DNA from: Ignavibacteriaceae bacterium
Lineage (GTDB): Bacteria > Bacteroidota > Ignavibacteria > Ignavibacteriales > Ignavibacteriaceae
Assembly: GCA_025449775.1 (NCBI GenBank)
Contig: JANWIS010000141.1
Coordinates: 1 to 11,741, forward strand
Length of the DNA: 11,741 nucleotides
Reading direction: 5' to 3'
Position 1 is the stretch's first letter. Every line of letters begins with the position of its first letter. Position numbers and translations under genes: made by a program. Below, piece after piece: positions 6,377 through 11,741 of this stretch. The notes under the pieces are model-generated. The model searched no databases. It was not told the DNA's origin and saw only the letters and a list, made by a program, of their open reading frames with translations.

Positions 6377-6600
6377 TTTTGGTTTTCTTGTACCATTCAT
6401 CAGAATTACGTTTATGTTGTTGTGTTAGCATAACTCCCGTGGAATGAGGGGATAAACTAGTTCCTATTTACCAACACAGTACACACAGTGCTTTTTATTT
6501 ATACTTGTATTTGTTGTTAGTTTACTCTACGTTGTTTTTATGTAGGTATGGTAATTCATTGAATATGTAAAGAATACTTTCGAAATTAACGGTACATACG
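6377..6600. other. Non-coding region between helicase and small-gene segment
   Basis: No convincing gene is present on either strand. The region is AT-rich and holds the right arm of the 20-bp inverted repeat (6382-6401). It also has several GTTGTT-containing stretches (around 6413, 6512, 6530) and a CACAGTACACACAGTG stretch near 6475-6490. It lies directly downstream of the SF3 helicase gene, so an origin of replication for the excised element is possible, but there are no clean iterons to prove it. Confidence 0.4.
6382..6401 (-). repeat. Right arm of the 20-bp inverted repeat
   Basis: The reverse complement of these 20 bases matches 5981-6000 at 19 positions and includes the third copy of GTACAAGAAAAC. 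The next base outward on each side (5980 and 6402) also pairs. No target-site duplication is visible outside the arms. Confidence 0.6.
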
Positions 6601-7794
6601 TCATTCGAACATCTCCCTTGTGAAAATGTAGTATCTTCCCGTTTTGGTTTCTTCCAGAATCATGAAACTATTGCTAACCAGATTTTTTTCTTGAGTATAC
6701 ACCCTGTACGTTGAAGGAGAATGAGGGCTAATTCCAAAGCGCTGATTCAAACAATCGGAAATTTGATGTCTCGTGGTTCTAATAATTCCATTTAGGAAAT
6801 TCAAAATATCCGTAGCAGTATACTTTAGTTCTGTCTTGTCGAATAAAAGCATGTGATCCAATATCAGTTCTCTGATTTCCTTTTCGAGATGAGTCTGATT
6901 TCCTTTTATGAGTCGTTCCAGGGCAGAAGTTTTTATCTGTTCAGGAGTGAACCACATTCGAGATTGTTCTGTAGTCGAAAATGGTCTGGTGATAAGATAA
7001 TGTAGGAATGCCGGTATTTCCTTTATTAATTCGGATAATAGGGAGGTATTTACATTTTCAAATATTGGCACCTCGACGATCCAGTATCTGATTTCTTGTG
7101 GTTCGATGTAAACACAATTGTAAATATTGTTTGAGCATAGAATTAATTTTCCGAAAAATTGAATTTCAACTTTATCTATGCCTTTTGATTCTGACTTATA
7201 GGTTTTAGCAGTGCTTAGATTTTTTATTCGTTCACTATCCTCTTTTTTATCCAATAAAGCTTCATCAAGCCCAATTATAAGTTTATTTGTCCAATCTGAA
7301 TTAAACCTACTTCGAAAATCTTCATTCGTATTCAATGTCATATTTCCCTTGAAAATTTCCTTTAGCAAATTTAAAAAGGTAGTTTTTCCGGTATTTCTAT
7401 CGGTACTAACCAACACGAGGACAGGTAAGATTTGAGTTGGTCTTTCAAGCAAGAGTTTAACATAATCGAGCCCCAATTCATATTGACTACCGAAAATATG
7501 GCGAAAAAATGCTTTTGACTTTTCGCAATTACTTTCAGTGGGAACATGTTCAAAAGGTTCGTACCTGTTATATAGATTTCCAATCACCTGTTGAAAGTTT
7601 AGATGACTAGGGATACAGCAAAAATCATCATACTTTGAAATATTTTTCCATACTTCTGGTGATTCATCGTGCTTTATAGTTCCAAGATTCCATCTTTTAA
7701 GGATTTTTATTGTATCACCAGACAGTAGTCGATGTTCAATAAATTTAAAGTACTCAGTTCCTACTCTTACATAAGTTTTGTTTAATTTTGTCAT
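6601..7794 (-). CDS. SF3/P4-type helicase, probable replication protein (397 aa)
   Basis: The three SF3 helicase motifs are present in order. A Walker A-like stretch S-T-D-R-N-T-G-K-T-T has Lys137. Walker B K-L-I-I-G-L-D-E has D177/E178. Motif C K-L-I-L-C-S-N-N has the sensor asparagines 222-223. Such enzymes unwind DNA as hexamers and start replication of phages, satellites and plasmids. The N-terminal 120 residues do not show a primase domain, and the protein is far shorter than P4 alpha (777 aa), so it matches the stand-alone helicase form of the primase-helicase family (DUF5906-like). The C-terminal 100 residues look like a winged-helix DNA-binding region. A hairpin terminator lies between it and the upstream HTH gene, so it may have its own promoter. 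It probably replicates the excised element. Confidence 0.88.
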   Translation of the reverse strand: MTKLNKTYVRVGTEYFKFIEHRLLSGDTIKILKRWNLGTIKHDESPEVWKNISKYDDFCCIPSHLNFQQVIGNLYNRYEPFEHVPTESNCEKSKAFFRHIFGSQYELGLDYVKLLLERPTQILPVLVLVSTDRNTGKTTFLNLLKEIFKGNMTLNTNEDFRSRFNSDWTNKLIIGLDEALLDKKEDSERIKNLSTAKTYKSESKGIDKVEIQFFGKLILCSNNIYNCVYIEPQEIRYWIVEVPIFENVNTSLLSELIKEIPAFLHYLITRPFSTTEQSRMWFTPEQIKTSALERLIKGNQTHLEKEIRELILDHMLLFDKTELKYTATDILNFLNGIIRTTRHQISDCLNQRFGISPHSPSTYRVYTQEKNLVSNSFMILEETKTGRYYIFTREMFE

Positions 7795-7820
7795 AGTTTT
7801 TCATTTTTAGAATTAATAAA

Positions 7821-7847
7821 AAGGGAGCCGCTGTATACGACTCCCTT
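7821..7847 (-). terminator. Intrinsic terminator after the excisionase-like gene
   Basis: AAGGGAG (7821-7827) pairs with CTCCCTT (7841-7847). On the minus strand the hairpin ends in CTCCC followed by TTTTTATT. It starts 5 bases after the stop codon of the 88-residue gene and precedes the helicase start by 26 bases, so it would separate, or attenuate, expression of the two genes. Confidence 0.65.
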
Positions 7848-7852
7848 GCTTT

Positions 7853-8119
7853 TTATATAGAATGATTTGATGCAATCAGGTCATTAAGATCACTTCTTTT
7901 GAAATATAACTTCTTGTCAATTTTGGATGCTTTTAAGAGGCCTTTTTGACGATACTTCCATAATGTTGTTTCTCCAACCCCCAGTATCAGCATAGCCTCT
8001 TTGGCTGAGATCCATTCCGGTAATGGATCATTAGAAAAGCCAAGATGTTTTTCGATTTTTTCTAGCTTTGTCCGAATCAAATTAAATTGATCCTGACTGA
8101 AAATAAATACAGTTTCCAT
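7853..8119 (-). CDS. Excisionase-like HTH protein (88 aa)
   Basis: A MerR-like winged helix (HTH_17 type) covers residues 37-82: I-S-A-K-E-A-M-L-I-L-G-V as the first helix, E-T-T-L-W-K-Y-R-Q-K-G as the recognition helix, and the wing K-I-D-K-K-L-Y-F-K-R-S-D-L. Residues 8-27 form an N-terminal helix, probably for dimerisation. Proteins of this form next to Bacteroidetes integrases act as recombination directionality factors (Xis) or as regulators of the element. The position between the integrase group and the helicase fits either role. A terminator follows directly. Confidence 0.85.
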   Translation of the reverse strand: METVFIFSQDQFNLIRTKLEKIEKHLGFSNDPLPEWISAKEAMLILGVGETTLWKYRQKGLLKASKIDKKLYFKRSDLNDLIASNHSI

Positions 8120-8173
8120 GTGTTTTCTTCATTTCTGAAGAGCAAAAGGATGGAAACGAAGTGAAATAAAGAC

Positions 8174-8185
8174 CCTGCTAGCAGG
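8174..8185. promoter_or_regulatory. Perfect 12-bp palindrome upstream of the xis-like gene
   Basis: CCTGCTAGCAGG is a perfect dyad in the 76-bp gap between the 206-residue gene and the xis-like gene. As RNA it gives a GC-rich stem of at most 4-6 bp, too short for a strong terminator, although TTTATTT follows on the minus strand. An operator in front of the xis-like gene is the other reading. Confidence 0.35.
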
Positions 8186-8195
8186 CCTGAAATAT

Positions 8196-8816
8196 TTAAA
8201 GAACTGAGTCTAATTCAGTTAATTTACGCTTTAATCTGGAAATAACTTCTGGAAAATCGACTGAAACAATCTTTCGATCTTCGGATAAACTATTTCTCAT
8301 ATCTCCAGCCCCAAATCCCGTCAAGTAAGAGATCAATTTGGATAAGTCGGTTTTACTTACGCTTGAATGAATGATATCTTTCTCTTGAAGCAAATTAAAT
8401 AAAAGTGCTAATTCAAGTTGTTTCAAGCCCGTTGATCGTGTTTCAGGTATTGAAAATTCTTTTTGTTTTTTAGTATAATTTGGTTCATCAATTAATACCT
8501 GTAATTTTTCGGCTGCAACTTGACAAAAATGCCTTAGAGAATCGGTCGCTCTGGTTTTTACTATTGTATTAAAATTCCAGTAGTATGGATGCAGAATATT
8601 TTCAATTGTTTGTTCTATTTGTTTTATCCGTATTGCTTTTTGATTTGGATCGATGATGGAAGCAAGGCTCTTCCGGTAATACTTTTCGGCTACCTTTAAA
8701 AGTTCGCTTGATTCAGCTATGGTTAAAGGTTCTGCATCTCTTTCCATAAGAGCTTGTTGCACATTGCCAAAATTAAATTCTATTGAACCATCTATTATTT
8801 GCTGTATTGTCATCAT
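8196..8816 (-). CDS. Helical accessory protein next to the integrase (206 aa)
   Basis: No family is assigned with certainty. The protein is all-helical: an N-terminal part (1-110) with a long E/K/Q-rich helix pair and a C-terminal domain (about 131-181). The latter reads L-E-L-A-L-L-F-N-L-L, then L-S-K-L-I-S-Y-L-T-G-F, then D-M-R-N-S-L-S. This last arrangement is similar to the C-terminal region of RteC-type and other regulatory proteins on Bacteroides mobile elements, which suggests a role in excision or regulation; this is a pattern-based inference. The gene starts 8 bases after the integrase stop and is surely co-transcribed with it. Two consecutive ATGs compete for the start. Confidence 0.8.
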   Translation of the reverse strand: MMTIQQIIDGSIEFNFGNVQQALMERDAEPLTIAESSELLKVAEKYYRKSLASIIDPNQKAIRIKQIEQTIENILHPYYWNFNTIVKTRATDSLRHFCQVAAEKLQVLIDEPNYTKKQKEFSIPETRSTGLKQLELALLFNLLQEKDIIHSSVSKTDLSKLISYLTGFGAGDMRNSLSEDRKIVSVDFPEVISRLKRKLTELDSVL

Positions 8817-8824
8817 CCTTTTAA

Positions 8825-10009
8825 CTATTCTGCAAGTATGGTATTCAGTTTATTATTAATATCCAACAAGTATTCACTCGTAATTTTAGCATAGACCTGA
8901 GTACTTGAAATGCTAGAATGACCCAAATATTTTTGAACTATTTCCAAAGGGACATTATTGGAAAGTGTTACAGTGGTAGCAAAAGTGTGACGGGCTACAT
9001 GAAAAGTCAGGGTTTTTGAAATCCCTGCTAAATTTCCAATCATCTTTAGAAACAAATTAACTTTTTGGTGACTAATAGCTGGAAGTAATCTTTCAAAGGG
9101 CAGTTCCTGGCTCTGATATCTTGCAACAATCTGATAAGCTTTATCCAATAATGGCAATCGAGAATTCTCCTTTGTTTTCTGGATATTGAATTCTAACCAA
9201 TGATTTCCTTTCTTATCCGTTTTCAAGTGGCTCTTTGTGAGGTTGCACACATCAGAATACCGGAGCCCGGAATAAACTGCGAATACGAAACAATCCCGAA
9301 CCTTTGCAAGGCTTTCATTCGGAATTACCAATGTTTCTATTGCATTTATTTCTTCGGTAGTCAGGAAAGTGCGGTTAGTTTTCTGAAGCTTGAATTTATA
9401 TCCTGTGAATGGGTTCTGATTCAGATAACCGAATTGGATAGCCCTATTAAAGACAGCCTTGAATTGCTTCAGATATTTGGCGGTCGTGTTCGGATTCAAC
9501 TTTACTTTCGATCTCAGGTAAAAATCAAATTCATTCACTAACGCAAGGTTGTAATCGGAAAAATGAATTTCACTTTTCTCAATGCCATCAAGAAATTCCA
9601 TTAAATGGCGTCTAATAGTTTTATACTTTTTTAGTGTTGCAATGGTATATTGATCCGGAAGTTTTGAGATGTCATCTATAAACGTTTCAAAATAGGTTAG
9701 AATGGAACTTGATGACCTGTCATTGCCCTGAAGCATTGCTTTTAGGTCTTTTGCCGACGGACTGATTCCTTGATAAGATTTGTCCAGATAATAATCCTGA
9801 ATTTTGGAATCGATTTTAATGATCTGTGCATTTAGTTCGGGATTTCCCTTCACTCGTTCCTTGGCAATATCCCATTTTTTAGGATCGCAATAGAGGCCTG
9901 TAAAGAGCTCTGCTTTGCGTCGATTGCATGAGATACGGCAATAGATAGGTAATTTTCCCTGTTTCGCTCTGGACTCGATTAAATAGAATTTGACGTAAAT
10001 CGGCTTCAT
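8825..10009 (-). CDS. int: Tyrosine recombinase (integrase) of the element (394 aa)
   Basis: Integrates and excises the element by site-specific recombination at ssrA. An arm-binding domain (about 1-85, K-P-I-Y-V-K-F-Y-L, then P-I-Y-C-R-I) is followed by a SAM-like core-binding domain (about 100-205) and the catalytic domain. All active-site residues are present: Arg250 (S-G-L-R-Y-S-D), Lys278 (Q-K-T-K), His337 and Arg340 (H-V-A-R-H-T-F), His364 (L-G-H-S) and the nucleophile Tyr373 (Q-V-Y-A-K). The frame is open up to a TTG at 10054, but that codon overlaps the promoter box; ATG at 10009 gives the usual Bacteroidetes N-terminus, with ATG at 10015 as alternative. Its position next to the ssrA 3' end, and the motif copies between it and the core, are typical of an integrated element. 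Confidence 0.95.
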   Translation of the reverse strand: MKPIYVKFYLIESRAKQGKLPIYCRISCNRRKAELFTGLYCDPKKWDIAKERVKGNPELNAQIIKIDSKIQDYYLDKSYQGISPSAKDLKAMLQGNDRSSSSILTYFETFIDDISKLPDQYTIATLKKYKTIRRHLMEFLDGIEKSEIHFSDYNLALVNEFDFYLRSKVKLNPNTTAKYLKQFKAVFNRAIQFGYLNQNPFTGYKFKLQKTNRTFLTTEEINAIETLVIPNESLAKVRDCFVFAVYSGLRYSDVCNLTKSHLKTDKKGNHWLEFNIQKTKENSRLPLLDKAYQIVARYQSQELPFERLLPAISHQKVNLFLKMIGNLAGISKTLTFHVARHTFATTVTLSNNVPLEIVQKYLGHSSISSTQVYAKITSEYLLDINNKLNTILAE

Positions 10010-10025
10010 TGGCATCAGGTTAAAA

Positions 10026-10096
10026 TGTTTCAACAGGTGGTTTTGTTGAAACAAAACTATGCAAAAAAGTGAAGAAAAGTGAAACTTGTTGAAACA
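10026..10096. repeat. Three copies of TGTTGAAACA between int and att
   Basis: TGTTTCAACA (10026-10035) and TGTTGAAACA (10044-10053) form a perfect 10-bp inverted repeat, and a third copy lies at 10087-10096. The two direct copies are part of an identical 14-mer, TTGTTGAAACAAAA. Position between integrase gene and att core suggests arm-type integrase sites. Because they also overlap the int promoter and leader, they may repress int as well. Confidence 0.6.
10052..10059 (-). promoter_or_regulatory. Probable -7 box of the integrase promoter
   Basis: TAGTTTTG on the minus strand fits the TAnnTTTG consensus exactly. A TTTC 21 bases upstream may act as an imperfect -33 box. Transcription would start near 10047, giving a leader of about 35 bases to the ATG at 10009. 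The box is partly covered by one copy of the TGTTGAAACA motif. Confidence 0.45.
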
Positions 10097-10099
10097 AAA

Positions 10100-10142
10100 T
10101 AAAACCCTTCATTTTCGTAATGATCTGAAATGAAGGGTTTTA
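10100..10142 (-). terminator. Terminator of ssrA, lying inside the element
   Basis: A perfect 15-bp stem (10100-10114 with 10128-10142) built around AAAACCCTTC and GAAGGGTTTT closes a 13-base loop. On the minus strand it follows the tmRNA 3' end by about 22 bases and is followed by TTTTG. Because it is nearly symmetrical it could work in both directions. It lies on the element side of the att core, so it would insulate the int gene from ssrA transcription. Confidence 0.8.
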
Positions 10143-10163
10143 AAACTTAATAAAACTCAAATC

Positions 10164-10173
10164 GTGGAGCCGG
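10164..10173. other. Near attachment site (att core) at the ssrA 3' end
   Basis: GTGGAGCCGG is the plus-strand view of the tmRNA acceptor-stem 3' half plus discriminator base and one base beyond. The same 10 bases recur at 735-744. Genes for tRNA and tmRNA are favoured targets of tyrosine integrases because insertion at the 3' end can restore the gene. Confidence 0.6.
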
Positions 10174-10560
10174 AGGGACTTGAACCCTCGTCCAGGCAAG
10201 GGACCAGTAAGCTTTCTACATGCTTAGCGCTTATTAGATTTTCGGGCAGGAGCAAGGACAAGTGCTAAACCAACTGCTGCCTTAGTTCCTTTTTCTTACC
10301 CTGCCAACGGAACAGTGACAAGGCCAGTCCAAAAGAATGATACCCATTGTACAGGATTAATGGACCGAACCCCGTACCGGGTAGCTTGTCCACACCACCT
10401 AGTGATGCGGATTAGGCAAATCATCTAGGATGATTAAGCCGCAAGCGCGTAGTTGTTTTCGCCGATTAAAGCGATTGAGAGTTGAGATTTACGAGCCATA
10501 TTCACAACGCTCGGCATGCTTACCTATCAATCTCACCTGCTGTCGAAACCTTTCGGCCCC
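10165..10560 (-). ncRNA. ssrA: tmRNA (ssrA), complete
   Basis: tmRNA rescues stalled ribosomes with SmpB and tags the nascent peptide for proteolysis. The 5' end GGGGCCG pairs with the 3' CGGCTCC to form the acceptor stem with a G3-U pair, the identity element for alanyl-tRNA synthetase. The T-arm GGTTCAAGTCCC is next to the 3' end, and the 5' part has the typical AAAGGTTTCGACAGC. The mRNA-like part encodes the tag GENNYALAA. The length is 396 bases. The terminal CCA is not encoded (CGA instead), so it must be added. It remains intact although the element is inserted at its 3' end. Confidence 0.97.
10434..10463 (-). other. tmRNA tag reading frame (GENNYALAA, stop)
   Basis: Nine codons GGC GAA AAC AAC TAC GCG and onward end in TAA, giving the tag G-E-N-N-Y-A-L-A-A. 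The final A-L-A-A is the ClpXP degradation signal. Glycine is the resume codon, as is usual for Bacteroidetes. Confidence 0.93.
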
Positions 10561-10579
10561 AGGTATTGGTAATACGTTG

Positions 10580-10587
10580 CAAATTTA
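10580..10587 (-). promoter_or_regulatory. Probable -7 box of the ssrA promoter
   Basis: TAAATTTG on the minus strand fits TAnnTTTG and lies 19 bases before the mature tmRNA 5' end, leaving a short leader to be removed by RNase P. No clear TTTG -33 box is seen at 19-21 bases upstream. Confidence 0.55.
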
Positions 10588-10830
10588 CGTAAAAAATAGG
10601 CCTGTCCCGATATTCATGGCAATTTGTCATTGACCACCAAGTATTTATTTTAGTTGTTTTGTGTGATAAATCTGAATCATTTCATGTTTCAGAAATACAA
10701 TAAAAAAATTATTACTTTTCATCCATGGATATTCGGATTATAGGATATATCCGCGACATTATTATTGGAATCCTGCTTTAGTAATCAGCTTAACAAATGG
10801 GGAAGTACTCTGATAAATTGTAAGAAAAAA
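10588..10830. other. Intergenic region between ssrA and the beta-barrel gene
   Basis: The two genes diverge, so both promoters should lie here. No gene is supported. For the rightward gene TACTTTTC near 10713 is one base off the -7 consensus, but no convincing -33 box accompanies it. The frame of the rightward gene is open back to a TTG at 10765, which is not taken as the start. Confidence 0.4.
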
Positions 10831-11493
10831 ATGAAGAAGCTGACACTCTCTGCAATTATCATATTTATATGTTCATTTTTATCTTGTGGCCTGTCCGAGG
10901 CTCAGAATGAATTTAGTCTTGGGTTTAAAGGTGGATTTGGTGTAAGCGGTTTGCATGGCAATGCATACGGTGCTAACCGATTGAAGCTGCATCTTGGCTT
11001 ATTATCAGGTTATACGATAAATAACCACCTGCAATTGCAAACAGGGTTACAGTTTGCTGGCAAAGGTTATTCAACAGATTTTATCAAACCAAATGCACAC
11101 ATGGATCTTGTCTATCTTGACATGATCATGAACCTCAAATATTTTCCTTCGAGGTGTTTTTTCATTGGTGGAGGAATTTATTCAGGTATTTTATTAGGAA
11201 GTCAGTATCGATATTTGGCTTATGGTAGTGATTATTACGGTGAACCTGATATCTCAGAAATGATAAATAATTTTGATTATGGACTTAGTGGAAATTTAGG
11301 TTTTCAGTTTGACAATGGTATTGGTATGGAATTTTCTGTATTGTATGGGCTGAACGATGTATTTAATTCTCATAGTGGAGATACTCTGGTTGGCTATTAT
11401 GGAAATCCTTATGTTATTCCCAAACAAGCAATAGGAAAGAATTTAGTGATTTCAACTTCTTTTTATTTTTTATTTGGAAAAAAGAATATTTGA
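10831..11493 (+). CDS. Outer-membrane beta-barrel protein, PorT-like (220 aa)
   Basis: The ATG at 10831 gives a normal signal peptide: M-K-K-L-T-L followed by a hydrophobic core, with probable cleavage after S-E-A. A Cys in the core (F-L-S-C) is a poor lipobox. The mature protein begins F-S-L-G-F-K-G-G-F-G and continues with alternating strands such as Y-T-I-N-N-H-L-Q-L-Q-T-G-L-Q-F and a final S-T-S-F-Y-F-L-F-G. This is the signature of the Bacteroidetes outer-membrane beta-barrel family (OMP_b-brl_2/PorT-like), which usually has about 8 strands and about 200 residues. The particular role of such proteins is mostly unknown. It is chromosomal, divergent from ssrA. Confidence 0.85.
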   Translation: MKKLTLSAIIIFICSFLSCGLSEAQNEFSLGFKGGFGVSGLHGNAYGANRLKLHLGLLSGYTINNHLQLQTGLQFAGKGYSTDFIKPNAHMDLVYLDMIMNLKYFPSRCFFIGGGIYSGILLGSQYRYLAYGSDYYGEPDISEMINNFDYGLSGNLGFQFDNGIGMEFSVLYGLNDVFNSHSGDTLVGYYGNPYVIPKQAIGKNLVISTSFYFLFGKKNI

Positions 11494-11572
11494 CTCTTAA
11501 AGCTGAATTTTTATACAACTCGGCAAAGCAATATCGTAAGTTTTTCAAGTAACTTAGCATACAGTTAATTTT

Positions 11573-11741
11573 ATGAAAATTGGAATCATCCGCGAAGAAA
11601 AATTGCCCCACGACAAACGCGTGCCGTTCACTCCTAAACAATGCCGTATGCTCATGTCGGAGTATGCGGGCGCTGAAATTTTGGTTCAGCCTTCCCCATT
11701 CAGATGCTACACCGACGATGAATATAAAGCGGAGAACATAA
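11573..11741 (+). CDS. Alanine/saccharopine dehydrogenase-family protein, 5' part only
   Basis: The first 56 codons are present and the gene runs off the window. M-K-I-G-I-I-R-E-E-K, D-K-R-V-P-F-T-P (residues 14-21), and V-Q-P-S-P-x-R with D-D-E-Y are the N-terminal catalytic-domain motifs of the alanine dehydrogenase/pyridine-nucleotide-transhydrogenase family. In Bacteroidetes this sub-type is annotated as alanine dehydrogenase or as NAD-dependent saccharopine dehydrogenase (lysine-forming); the substrate cannot be decided from 56 residues. The NAD-binding domain would lie beyond the window. The gene starts 79 bases after the beta-barrel gene in the same direction. Its base composition is visibly richer in GC than the element. 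Confidence 0.8.
   Translation, partial: MKIGIIREEKLPHDKRVPFTPKQCRMLMSEYAGAEILVQPSPFRCYTDDEYKAENI

Noticed and set aside
5910..6600. Retron, diversity-generating retroelement or CRISPR array in the repeat region
   Set aside because: No reverse transcriptase (no YxDD-type protein) occurs anywhere in the window, and the repeats are too few and irregular for CRISPR.
10010..10054. Longer integrase start at a TTG codon (10054)
   Set aside because: The TTG lies within the predicted -7 box and inside the inverted repeat. The ATGs at 10015 and 10009 give the normal Bacteroidetes integrase N-terminus.
10430..10633. Open frame on the plus strand across the tmRNA gene
   Set aside because: It is antisense to a well-defined tmRNA and has no protein-like features.
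10765..10830. N-terminal extension of the beta-barrel protein from a TTG
   Set aside because: The extra 22 residues would precede a complete signal peptide that begins at the ATG at 10831.
11414..11641. Open frame on the minus strand at the right end
   Set aside because: It overlaps the end of the beta-barrel gene and the start of the dehydrogenase gene, both of which have recognisable family sequence.

Overview
The window looks like a Bacteroidetes (Bacteroidota) chromosome interrupted by an integrated mobile element of about 9.4 kb. Several signs point to this phylum: the tmRNA tag reads GENNYALAA; a TAnnTTTG-type -7 promoter box lies upstream of ssrA; the integrase has the Bacteroidetes-type N-terminus (KPIYVKFYL); there is a PorT-like outer-membrane beta-barrel protein; and the genes are AT-rich without clear Shine-Dalgarno sequences.

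Layout. (1) 15-656: a chromosomal lipoprotein gene. (2) 693-755: a GC-rich palindrome followed by a 10-base copy of the ssrA 3' end, taken as the far attachment site. (3) 805-10142: the element, with every recognised gene on the minus strand. Transcribed from right to left it carries a tyrosine integrase (8825-10009), a 206-residue helical protein, an excisionase-like HTH protein, a P4/SF3-type helicase (6601-7794), a repeat-rich region with a small gene and its decayed duplicate, a 72-residue HTH regulator, and a five-gene cargo block. (4) 10164-10560: ssrA (tmRNA), complete, whose 3' end is the near attachment site. (5) 10831-11741: chromosome again, with an outer-membrane beta-barrel gene and the start of an alanine/saccharopine dehydrogenase-family gene.

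The cargo (889-5512) is the most interesting part. An AbiTii-domain protein is followed by a TIR protein with an intact catalytic glutamate and an unrecognised C-terminal domain. Next come a five-helix membrane protein, a protein with a YozE/SAM-like N-terminus, and a 427-residue helical-repeat protein whose start overlaps the preceding stop. Tight, same-strand packing suggests co-transcription. The content suggests an anti-phage module; TIR plus AbiTii is the probable core, and whether the last three genes belong to it is inference.

The element has integration and replication genes but no capsid, terminase or conjugation genes, which resembles a phage satellite or a small integrative island. 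Copies of a TTGTTGAAAC motif occur just inside both ends (805-830 and 10026-10096). They look like integrase arm-binding sites and independently support the proposed borders.
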